From Oribacterium asaccharolyticum ACB7 (GTDB lineage: Bacteria > Bacillota > Clostridia > Lachnospirales > Lachnospiraceae): a DNA stretch of 64,000 nucleotides. Position 1 is the first letter of the stretch; every line of letters starts with the position of its first letter. Positions 9,722 to 16,366 of this stretch are shown here, piece after piece. The position numbers and the translations under genes are program-made. The stretch is from NCBI RefSeq assembly GCF_000238075.1, contig NZ_JH414504.1, positions 602,886 to 666,885 on the forward strand. Direction: 5' to 3'. Under the pieces are notes generated by a model. The model did no database searches and was not told where the DNA came from. It worked only from the letters and a program-made list of their open reading frames with translations.

Positions 9722-9799
9722 CGCGGTAGCAACGAGCCAGATACGAATCTTGCTTTAGCATCTGGCGACTGCCGCGAGTAAAAATCTTTGATTTTTACT
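9722..9799 (-). promoter_or_regulatory. Double hairpin between brxB and brxC
   Basis: On the transcript sense strand two adjacent stem-loops fill the gap. The first (9777-9799) is a perfect 10-bp stem AGTAAAAATC/GATTTTTACT with a 3-nt loop that overlaps the brxB stop codon. The second (9722-9776) pairs CGCGGTAG-type outer arms and a perfect inner GCCAGAT/ATCTGGC stem, ending about 20 nt before the brxC start. No T-run follows either, so they are not ordinary terminators. They could tune relative expression of brxC, stabilise the mRNA, or be a small repeat element. Confidence 0.6.
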
Positions 9800-10373
9800 T
9801 CACGAGCTTAAACGCTCTGTAGTAGTTATCGTCTTTAATCTCATTAAAGAGAATCAGTTCCTGTTCGTTATATGTTCCCGGAAAGAACATGACCACCGGT
9901 GTCTTCACAAAAGCCTGATGTAAATTATTCAGTACTTTATGTGATCGTAGAATTGGATAGCACTTTCCAATTCCAGTTAAAAATACGATTGCATTATCTG
10001 GAGTATTATCTTTTATATACTGCATGATGATGCTGTCATCGTCATTAAACTTCATAGAATTACTTACCGCTTTTGTAATTCGTTCCAGTCCTTTTTTCTT
10101 CTCGAAATCAAAGCATTTCTCCATGTAATTCTTCTTTTCCAAGAAATCAATGATAATGTCATAAAGATCGAACACAACCAGTTCGAAATCATCTGAACTA
10201 TTCTTATTTTTATTTTTCAGATATTTGATTCGATCACGCACTTCCATTTCTTTTTCCGGCGGATAATCAAATACCCAGTAATTTACTTCATTTGCTCTTC
10301 CACTACTTTGTCGAAACTTTGGCTTTTTAATTTCTATCTCCATCTCATCAAGTCGTGCCGCTAAGTCTGCCAT
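9795..10373 (-). CDS. brxB: BREX protein BrxB (DUF1788)
   Basis: A 192-aa protein of the DUF1788/BrxB family, a core BREX component with no assigned enzymatic activity. Recognisable stretches are YWVFDYPPEKEMEVRDRI near the N-terminus, FELVVFDLYDIIIDFL in the middle, and AIVFLTGIGKCYPILRSHKVLNNL then VVMFFPGTYNEQELILF near the end. I place the start at the ATG at 10373 (MADLAARLDEME), which overlaps the brxA stop as TAATG and is preceded by AGGAGTG, rather than an upstream codon inside brxA. The overlap indicates translational coupling. Confidence 0.9.
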   Translation of the reverse strand: MADLAARLDEMEIEIKKPKFRQSSGRANEVNYWVFDYPPEKEMEVRDRIKYLKNKNKNSSDDFELVVFDLYDIIIDFLEKKNYMEKCFDFEKKKGLERITKAVSNSMKFNDDDSIIMQYIKDNTPDNAIVFLTGIGKCYPILRSHKVLNNLHQAFVKTPVVMFFPGTYNEQELILFNEIKDDNYYRAFKLVK

Positions 10374-10984
10374 TATCTCACTCCTATCAGTGCACTGACG
10401 CACGCTTCCATATCATGATCTTCAAGCCAGCGCTGCATCACCGGATCAAGAATTGGTTTCAATATTTTTCTTTCGTCCTTGCCCTTATCCGTTAGACCTG
10501 CTTCGAAAAGCATCGTCTTATAACAACGTCCCAAACGATTCAATGTTGCATCCGTCCATTTAGCAACTTTTTCGTCCTGAAGCTGTTTATCTTTGAAAAA
10601 AATGCGGATATCACTATCAGCAAAAGAATTGCTTCCAATGATCATTTTTTCTCGAACAACTTCATATACAAAATCAAAGAACAATGTGTCATACGCCATT
10701 GCCGCAACAAGAGCAAATAACTTCTGCGAAGCCACATCGCTCTCTAAAAATACCGAGCAAAAGCTTTCATCCAATGTACGAACTCTTCCTGCTACTGTGC
10801 TATAAATCTGTTCACTTCGAAGAGTTGTCGGTGCACCAAATATATTCTGTTCCTTGTTTAATTCTTTAATCTCATCTAAAGATTTCCCTTCTGCTAGGAG
10901 ACTCACCACCTTGCGAAACTCCATGAACCAGAAAGACATCTTCACGGCTCCTGCGCTGTAAGATTTTCTTTCCACACCTATCAC
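10373..10984 (-). CDS. brxA: BREX protein BrxA (DUF1819)
   Basis: A protein of about 200 aa matching the DUF1819/BrxA family, a small DNA-binding BREX component with an Nus-B like helical fold. Visible family features are the N-terminal SAGAVKMSFWFMEFRKVVSLL and the later RVRTLDESFCSVFLES and QKLFALVAAMAYDTLFFDFVYEVVREK. Start is ambiguous: a GTG at 10984 overlaps the Xre stop, and a second GTG at 10975 (MERKSYSAG) is better spaced from AGGAG (8 nt), so the true protein may be 200 rather than 203 aa. First structural gene of the operon after the regulator. Confidence 0.9.
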   Translation of the reverse strand: MIGVERKSYSAGAVKMSFWFMEFRKVVSLLAEGKSLDEIKELNKEQNIFGAPTTLRSEQIYSTVAGRVRTLDESFCSVFLESDVASQKLFALVAAMAYDTLFFDFVYEVVREKMIIGSNSFADSDIRIFFKDKQLQDEKVAKWTDATLNRLGRCYKTMLFEAGLTDKGKDERKILKPILDPVMQRWLEDHDMEACVSALIGVR

Positions 10985-11232
10985 TCTCCTTTTTGTTCTT
11001 CTGTTTGATCCTTATTATCATCTGGAATAGGATCTGGGATGATTTCCAATATATCTTCTACGTTACAGTGCATGTTAACACAAATTCTTTCAATCACATC
11101 CATTGTGACATTCTCACCATTAGCTAGCTTACTTACGGTAGCAGCACTAATTCCTGTGAGCTTTCGAAAATCCTTTTTCATCATGTCTTTGTCAATTAGT
11201 ATCTTAAATAATTTCTTGTAGGAAACAGCCAT
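10981..11232 (-). CDS. Xre-family regulator leading the BREX operon
   Basis: An 83-aa helix-turn-helix protein; the motif MMKKDFRKLTGISAATVSKL at about residues 17-36 with NGENVTMDVIERICVNMHCN after it is the Cro/CI fold. The acidic tail (PDPIPDDNKDQTEEQKGE) is disordered. It is the promoter-proximal gene and overlaps brxA by 4 bp, so it probably autoregulates the BREX operon. The upstream 210 bp is AT-rich and non-coding and contains TGCG/CGCA half sites at about 11253-11268 that could be an operator, which is speculative. Confidence 0.85.
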   Translation of the reverse strand: MAVSYKKLFKILIDKDMMKKDFRKLTGISAATVSKLANGENVTMDVIERICVNMHCNVEDILEIIPDPIPDDNKDQTEEQKGE

Positions 11233-11442
11233 TGTTTTTCACCTCTCTGGCACTACATTGCGTAGTTTTCGCATCGTAAAAAATAATACTATAAAATCGC
11301 TTATAAGAGAATCGTTTTTCGATAAATAATTATGCGCTCGCGATATTTGTTTTAGTAAAGAATATTTGCTCTATCATTTGTGATAATGGTTGAATTTTTG
11401 ATGGTACTTTACCATTTTTTGAAGCTTTTACACTCTTTTTCG

Positions 11443-12474
11443 CTACTTCGCAAGTAGAAAATCGCATAGGTAGCACCTATGCGATTTTCTACTTGTTGGG
11501 GCAATTCTCCAATCCGCCAGTTCATACGGGACAGCAGGAAGTTTGGCCAGTAATGGCAGTTCTTCGTCGCGGAAGATTTCATACCGGCTGAATTCTTCCA
11601 GTTTCTTCTTGATAGCAGCGTTTAATTCCGGTAGGGAAAAGAACTGCTCGTTCCTGAGTGCTACGGTTATCCATGTGGATATGTTGCCCACAATACCCTC
11701 AACATTGGGTTTATCCTTGGGTGAACGAATCCTTGCCGGGATGATTGCCGTATTATAATGCTCGGCCATCTCTTGGTACACAGCATTAATCCGCTGATCA
11801 TTCCAGTTTTTGTTGTATATGACGACGGTCTTGCAGTTATCAGGTACTAGGATTCGCGTGACACCGCCGAAACAGTCGTACACATGTATATGTGCAGTTA
11901 TCCACGAACCCTGTTTCTCGTCAAGGAATGCTTCAACATAAGGATAATGGCTGTACATAAGCACGCAGACAAAGATGAATACAGGTGTGATTTCGCCGGT
12001 ATCCGGGTCAATGATTGCTGCCGAATTCCCAATCCAGTCGACCTCTATCTGCTCACCGGGCTTGTGGCTTATATGCATGGTAGTGCGACGTTTCTGTTCA
12101 TCCTGTTGGATGTAATAGCAGAACTGAGAGTACATGAGAGGATTTTCACCATAAAGGCGTCATTCCTCCAGATATTCAGTCCAAAGTAGCTTCTTGTTTA
12201 CACCGTTTTTGAGCAATTCCTTACGAACATACTCATAATTCGGCATGCACCTCTTAGAGGCATCAACCTGTTCCCTCCTTTCTGGGAACAGGAGTCCTTC
12301 AAGAAAAGCGTCCGTATAAGACGCTGGAAACGGCCATGAGATATCTTTCACGCTGGCGGACTTAAAGACTTTGTTAACAGTTTTCTTTGAGACACCACAG
12401 CTAAATACAATCTTCTGCTGACTCAATTTCAGATCAGGTTGTGATAGCCGGATAATCTCACGGTACTTAGTCAT
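11443..12474 (-). pseudogene. IS21-family transposase IstA remnant (nonsense and truncation)
   Basis: Two ORFs on the same frame give one IstA. The 104-aa N-terminal piece (LKLSQQKIVFSCGVSKKTVNKVFK, a helix-turn-helix) ends at an in-frame TGA near 12151. The frame then continues as RLYGENPL, MYSQFCYYIQQDEQKR and the rve/DDE integrase core (KPGEQIEVDWIGN, FVCVLMYSHYPYVEAF, DNCKTVVIY, RSPKDKPNVEGIVGN). A typical protein has Cys at the stop position, so one base change explains the TGA. The C-terminus is lost: after LADWRI the frame reads through a 45-bp palindrome into unrelated sequence. No istB follows. The element is dead. Confidence 0.88.
11451..11495. repeat. 45-bp perfect palindrome (21-bp arms, 3-nt loop)
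   Basis: Left arm begins CAAGTAGAAAATCGCATAGG and the right arm is its exact reverse complement, separated by AGC. It lies exactly where the IstA frame loses homology. Neither strand has a T-run after it, so it is not a standard terminator. A repeat this perfect suggests a recent recombination product, an element end or a protein binding site. Confidence 0.9.
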
Positions 12475-12487
12475 GATAGTGACCTCC

Positions 12488-12528
12488 TATAATGAATTTA
12501 CGCTGTAAAAGCGCATGGATTCATTATA
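12488..12528 (-). promoter_or_regulatory. Hairpin before istA
   Basis: TATAATGAAT and ATTCATTATA form a perfect 10-bp stem around a 21-nt loop that holds a second small GCT/AGC pairing. It lies directly upstream of the istA ribosome binding site (GGAGGTCACT), so it may limit transposase translation, which is common for insertion sequences. It could also be the palindromic subterminal part of the IS end. Confidence 0.55.
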
Positions 12529-12555
12529 AGGTAGGAGATTCACGAGACGAAATGC

Positions 12556-12750
12556 CGGATTCCAGCTCTGGAATCACTGGTTCTGAGTTTCCGGAATGGC
12601 GGTTTCCATCATACCGGAATCGATGGTTTTCGTGACCGGACAGGCGGTGTAAAACCGTACGGAATACTCAGCATGGCTCCGCCACTCGGATTTGATGGCT
12701 CTGCGTATCGGATTCAGTGGCTCTCAAACGCCGGAATAATCAGGGCACAA
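12556..12750. repeat. Array of degenerate 22-23 bp repeats at the IS21 end
   Basis: About eight units begin CGGAAT or CGGATT and continue with a TGG-C/T-TCT-like core (examples CGGAATCGATGGTTTTCG, CGGATTTGATGGCTCTGC, CGGATTCAGTGGCTCTCA). Spacing is 22, 23 or 27 bp, about two helical turns. IS21-family ends are known to carry several transposase-binding repeats, so this is probably the end of the element. The array stops where IS66-like sequence begins. Confidence 0.7.
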
Positions 12751-12845
12751 TATTCATCTTCTTTTAGACCACTCTACTTACAATCTTTAATAATATCAGC
12801 CCATTGCCCTGTTCGCATCCTGCTTGTAGCAAGTTTTGTGTTCAT
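12736..12845 (-). pseudogene. IS66-family accessory TnpA remnant, interrupted by IS21
   Basis: After GGGGAGGAATTCAAG an ATG opens MNTKLATSRMRTGQWADIIK-DCK, then a TAG, then in the same frame SGLKEDEYCAL. This resembles the first residues of the small IS66 TnpA protein (MRTGQWA.II.DC..SGL...EYC). The similarity ends at the IS21 repeat array, so the IS21 appears to have inserted here. Short match, so moderate confidence. Confidence 0.55.
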
Positions 12846-12870
12846 CTTGAATTCCTCCCCGAGATAGTGT

Positions 12871-12904
12871 GCAAAGTGGAAAAAGTTTGTAAAGTGGAAA
12901 AAGT
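12871..12904. repeat. Two 16-bp direct repeats (period 18) with an adjoining inverted copy
   Basis: GCAAAGTGGAAAAAGT and GTAAAGTGGAAAAAGT lie 18 bp apart. A partial reverse complement (AACTTTTCACACTTT) follows at 12911-12925, so the second copy can fold back on it. It sits directly upstream of the IS66 TnpA start and may be its operator or end sequence. Confidence 0.6.
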
Positions 12905-13067
12905 GCATTCAACTTTTCACACTTTTCACGATTATCTTAATTTTTGTGGAGAGAAAAAAGATGACAGCTTATTTACTATTTACGTTCTAATGAAAGAGTA
13001 TTCTTCTACAAAATCCATTATGAACGAGCTTTATCAAATACGAAAGAACTATGGAATTTACATAGGT

Positions 13068-13108
13068 AAGGAGATGGAGAGATAGATAACCATCTCCTTA
13101 TTATTTTT
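13068..13108 (+). terminator. Rho-independent terminator-like hairpin (+ strand)
   Basis: AAGGAGATGG / CCATCTCCTT, 10-bp stem with a 12-nt loop, followed by ATTATTTTT. The T-rich side is on the plus strand, facing the end of the minus-strand TIR gene, so it would stop transcription entering the defence operon from the left. Confidence 0.7.
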
Positions 13109-13685
13109 AATGTCTTTCTAATGTAGCTCCATTTAACCAGTTCCTCAGAGATACATATCTACTACTATCGCCTTGATCTATAACCCAAAACTCATAAATA
13201 TTTTTATTTCTTACCTTTTCATATTCTATGAATGGATAAAGCCCTAAATATTCGAGACCTTTAAATGTAACCGTTTCTTCCATTACTGGTAATATACATG
13301 ATCTTCCATTTAGCATACCATCTGCTAATCCCAACTCCCATGGACACCATTTTGAATTAGTGATATTTCCAGTAGCGATATAAGATAAGCCTTTACAATC
13401 AGATATCCTATTTTTAATAACTTTAGCCGTTTTAGGAGATACATTATTTCTATCTAAAGTTTTATCATTTATCCAATCTACATAAACTGAATAATCTGCA
13501 TTATTAAATAAATCAATTAGAGTTAATATCAGTTTTTTATCAAAAAAACTATGCGATATAAACAAGTCATATGATTCTTTTTGGGAAAAAACTGCATAAT
13601 TTTCATTTAAAATCCTTGTTTCCGATGCATTACTAATATCTCTTTTTACAGATTCTCTGCTTAAAAATTCATTTGTTAAAATCAT
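13107..13685 (-). CDS. Second TIR-domain protein of the TIR/caspase operon
   Basis: 192 aa. A 38-residue N-terminal extension is followed by a TIR fold: SYDLFISHSFFDKKLILTLI (strand A) at 38-57, DYSVYVDW at 64-71, CKGLSYIATGNITNSKWCPW-ELGLADG at 97-123. The last block holds the conserved W-E pair (W116, E117) where the NADase glutamate of bacterial TIRs lies. Third gene of the operon, 11 bp after the caspase gene, with an AGGGG ribosome binding site. It may generate a signal nucleotide, sense infection, or be an effector; known TIR-caspase systems need only one TIR protein, so its role is open. Pfam family uncertain; the TIR call rests on motif order. Confidence 0.75.
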   Translation of the reverse strand: MILTNEFLSRESVKRDISNASETRILNENYAVFSQKESYDLFISHSFFDKKLILTLIDLFNNADYSVYVDWINDKTLDRNNVSPKTAKVIKNRISDCKGLSYIATGNITNSKWCPWELGLADGMLNGRSCILPVMEETVTFKGLEYLGLYPFIEYEKVRNKNIYEFWVIDQGDSSRYVSLRNWLNGATLERH

Positions 13686-13696
13686 ATATATATCCC

Positions 13697-14674
13697 CTAA
13701 AATCTTTTATCTTTTGACAATTTCCAATAATGCAATCCTAAAGGAGTCAACCTACATGACTTACTATTCATTGCTGCAAAATACATATGTTCCTCATCGA
13801 CTGGTTCAATCAAACCAACACTCTCATATAGTTGTAGTTCTTTAAACTTAGTAATATTTACATCTTTTGCATATGGTTCTTTAATTTCAATTTGATACTC
13901 CGGATTATTAGTAAATTCAAAAGATGGATCTAAAGGATATTCACTATCAGGATTTTGAAAATAATCACTTAACTTCCTTAAAACTTCAATAGGAACTTTA
14001 GGTTTTATTTTTCTAATTGGAAGAAATCTGGATATATTTGTTTTAAAAAGAGGTCGTTGTTCCCATGCTCCCAACGATTGATCAACAAACGAATATAAAC
14101 TTGCTGGTGTGATATTTCCGCCAACATCAGCGGCTCCACCCAACAATCCCTGAATTAACAATTCAGTAAATACTCCATGGCCAGTAATTCCATCTTCTAC
14201 AGCGTATTGATCTCTACTACTGGCAGTCATAATTGTCACACCTTCGCCTAATACTGTTTCATTTGATGAAATGACTCCCAACTCTCCAAATTTGCCAGAA
14301 AAACAGCAATCCAATATAACAACTTTGTTTTTACTTTTTGACTGTTTTAATAAAGCCAAGATATCCAACATTGATACTCCCATATCTCTGACTTTAAAAT
14401 CAGGTGTAACTATCTTCCCCGTAACTTCATCTGTTCCATGACCTGAAAAGTAAAACAATGAGATATCAGAATCACCTTCACAAAAAAGAGCATTTAGCAG
14501 ATCCAAAAGTTCATCCTTTGTCTGTATATTTGGAGCAAACTTAACTTCAAAATTCGGAGAGCCATCTCCGTTTGTTTCAAGTAAGTTTTTTATTTCTTCC
14601 GCATCATTTACACATCCATTTAAAGGGCAACCCGGATAATCATCAATACCAACAACAAGTGCTTTTCTACTCAT
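13697..14674 (-). CDS. Caspase-like cysteine protease (peptidase C14 fold)
   Basis: 325 aa. Residues 1-215 form a caspase/metacaspase domain: N-terminal KALVVGIDDYPGCPLNGCVNDA, catalytic histidine in FYFSGHG (H79), and catalytic cysteine in VVILDCCFSGKFG (C124 by alignment to DxCxSG). Both catalytic residues are present, so the enzyme should be active. A flexible linker (IRKIKPKVPIE) leads to an unassigned C-terminal domain at about 235-325, a likely ligand-sensing part. It lies between two TIR genes, 18 bp after the first. In type IV Thoeris a TIR protein makes a cyclic ADP-ribose isomer that switches on such a caspase, which then degrades cell proteins. That role is inferred here. Confidence 0.88.
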   Translation of the reverse strand: MSRKALVVGIDDYPGCPLNGCVNDAEEIKNLLETNGDGSPNFEVKFAPNIQTKDELLDLLNALFCEGDSDISLFYFSGHGTDEVTGKIVTPDFKVRDMGVSMLDILALLKQSKSKNKVVILDCCFSGKFGELGVISSNETVLGEGVTIMTASSRDQYAVEDGITGHGVFTELLIQGLLGGAADVGGNITPASLYSFVDQSLGAWEQRPLFKTNISRFLPIRKIKPKVPIEVLRKLSDYFQNPDSEYPLDPSFEFTNNPEYQIEIKEPYAKDVNITKFKELQLYESVGLIEPVDEEHMYFAAMNSKSCRLTPLGLHYWKLSKDKRF

Positions 14675-14692
14675 CCTAAAACCTCTCTTTCG

Positions 14693-15070
14693 TTATATAT
14701 TATCAATCCACTTTGAAATATTTGGCCATGTCCAGTCCATCAGTCTAATATATCCGCATTCACTTGGAATGGTAACTCCAGAGTGACTATCATTTCCGTA
14801 TATTCCAACTATTGGAATATTTTCATCTTTTGCACACTTCATTTCCCAAATTTGTCCATCTGCATTTTTTGTGTTCTTTGTGACTATTGATATCACACCA
14901 TCACAGCCTTTTATTCTTGTCCTACAATTTGTTTTCCACTGTGAATCCCATGGTTTTTTAACTGACATATCCACAAATTCAAAGGGGCTATTTTCATTTT
15001 TCGCTTGTCCTTTTAATAAATCTCTTAACCGTTCATCTTCAATTGCAAAGCTAATAAAAATTCTTTTCAT
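14693..15070 (-). CDS. thsB: ThsB-like TIR protein (MTH538/ThsB TIR family)
   Basis: 125 aa, a stand-alone short TIR of the ThsB type: RIFISFAIEDERLRDLLKGQ at 3-22, then KKPWDSQWKTNCRTRIKGCDGVISIVTKNT typical of ThsB proteins, and DGQIWEMKCAKDENIPIVGIY with the catalytic glutamate in the WE pair (E76). ThsB proteins sense phage and convert NAD+ into a cyclic ADP-ribose type signal. It is the first gene of the three-gene operon, with a strong AGGAGG ribosome binding site, and the gene order TIR then caspase fits type IV Thoeris. The family call is firm; the type assignment depends on the neighbour. Confidence 0.85.
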   Translation of the reverse strand: MKRIFISFAIEDERLRDLLKGQAKNENSPFEFVDMSVKKPWDSQWKTNCRTRIKGCDGVISIVTKNTKNADGQIWEMKCAKDENIPIVGIYGNDSHSGVTIPSECGYIRLMDWTWPNISKWIDNI

Positions 15071-15147
15071 ATTTATTCGACCTCCTTGTACTATTAAGTT
15101 GTAGCTGTTCTTTACCTGTTCTTGGTAATCAGCTACTATTGTTATCT

Positions 15148-15213
15148 GATGCTGTGGATTGGTTCCTATCTCCTACCGCGCGACGGTTTTTGTAAGGCTC
15201 CAACCACAGCATC
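15148..15213 (+). ncRNA. Structured element 5' of an IS110 transposase, candidate bridge RNA segment
   Basis: GATGCTGTGG pairs perfectly with CCACAGCATC, continued inward by TTGG/CCAA past one bulged A, enclosing a 37-nt internal loop that contains ACCG-CGCGA-CGGT. It lies about 120-190 bp upstream of an IS110-family ORF. IS110 elements encode their bridge RNA in the non-coding left end, as stem-loops with large internal loops. The transposase here is broken, so this is probably a relic. Confidence 0.45.
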
Positions 15214-15335
15214 TTTGTTACATTGTTAATCAGTTAGATACCGCATGAAGGTTTATGTAGAACGAGGATACAATCAGCAAAGAGCCCTGTGGGTCGATAA
15301 CAGCATCAAACACTTATTACAGGAGGATTTACTAA

Positions 15336-15922
15336 ATGATTTACGTTGGAATTGATGTTGCTAAGGATAAGCATGACTGTTGTATACTTGGCCCAGATAC
15401 CGAAGAACTTTTCCAAGTCTTTACGATACGGAACAATAGCGATGGCTATGGAGAATTATTCCACAAGATTGAGTCAGTCTCAAGGGACAAATCTCAAATA
15501 AAATAGGGCTCGAGGCTACCGGTCACTATTCCTACAACATTCTGGGATCACTTCTTGACCATGGCTACCACACCTTTGTCATCAATCCATTACATACAAA
15601 TCTTTACAGAAAAAGTCAAAGCCTTAGAAAGACGAAAATGGATAAAGTTGATGCCCGCTCCATTGCTGAAATGCTTGTGACTGATAAGACACTCAAGCCC
15701 TATACAGATACATCCTACCACAGCGAGGAGCTGAAGTCATTAACTCGTTATCGTTTTGAGCTTGTCAAAGAACGTGCGAAACTGAAAACTTCAGTATCTA
15801 GGCTTGTAAACATCCTGTTCCCGGAACTTGAGTCTCTTGTTCCGACTCTGCACATGAACTCGGTATACCGTCTTCTTCTAGAACTGCCAAGAGCATATTT
15901 TATGAATGTATACATAAATTGA
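15336..15922 (+). pseudogene. IS110-family transposase remnant (frameshifted and 3' truncated)
   Basis: Begins MIYVGIDVAKDKHDC after AGGAGGATTTACTAA, the DEDD RuvC-like start of IS110 transposases. A one-base frame change at about 15500 (AAATAAAATAGGG) puts a TAG in frame; the second frame continues IGLEATGHYSYNILGSLL, then NPLHTNLYRKSQSLRKTKMDKVDA and the helical segment to LLLELP. Homology ends near 15893, where the sequence joins unrelated DNA, so the C-terminal serine domain is missing. Non-functional. Confidence 0.88.
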
Positions 15923-16366
15923 AAAACTTTCCTTATGAACGTCCATTCCTACATAAATTGTGTTATGATTCATCTGATGACTCCCCCTTTGTATGCGATA
16001 ATTCCTGTTTTTGTTTTGCAGCTACATTGTATAATTAAATCTACGAAGTTTATAAAGTGGAGGTTATCATAAATAGTCTAGCATTTATCTTAAAGATACC
16101 CATTTTTAAGCCATTTAGTTTACAAAAAATATTCTACATTCTCTTAAAATAGATATTTACCTCTATTTGGGACTATTTACCAAGAAATTCACCCTATTTC
16201 AACACAATTACCCGAAATTCTCAAATCGTTATTTTCTACACTTTAGAACTTCTAGTACGAATTAATTATATGCTTTTTAATTATTTCGTACTGTCCATGA
16301 ACTACTCCCTCCAGCTATACTTATTCATACACACATACCACTATCACAGATAATTTTCAATGCTTT
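15923..16366. other. Intergenic region, no gene seen
   Basis: AT-rich spacer between the IS110 remnant and the end of the TIR-NTPase gene. An 11-bp repeat TACATAAATTG occurs at about 15911 and 15952, near the point where the transposase is cut. No coding pattern, RNA gene or clear terminator is visible. Confidence 0.5.

Noticed and set aside
12148..12156. In-frame TGA in IstA as selenocysteine
   Set aside because: No selenocysteine insertion structure is evident, the protein is truncated anyway, and transposases are not selenoproteins.
12673..13085. Two short plus-strand ORFs in the IS21/IS66 region
   Set aside because: They run through repeat and remnant sequence, have no ribosome binding site and no recognisable family.
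15495..15512. Programmed frameshift in the IS110 gene at AAATAAAATAGGG
   Set aside because: IS110 transposases are normally one frame and the gene is also cut at its 3' end, so simple decay is more likely.
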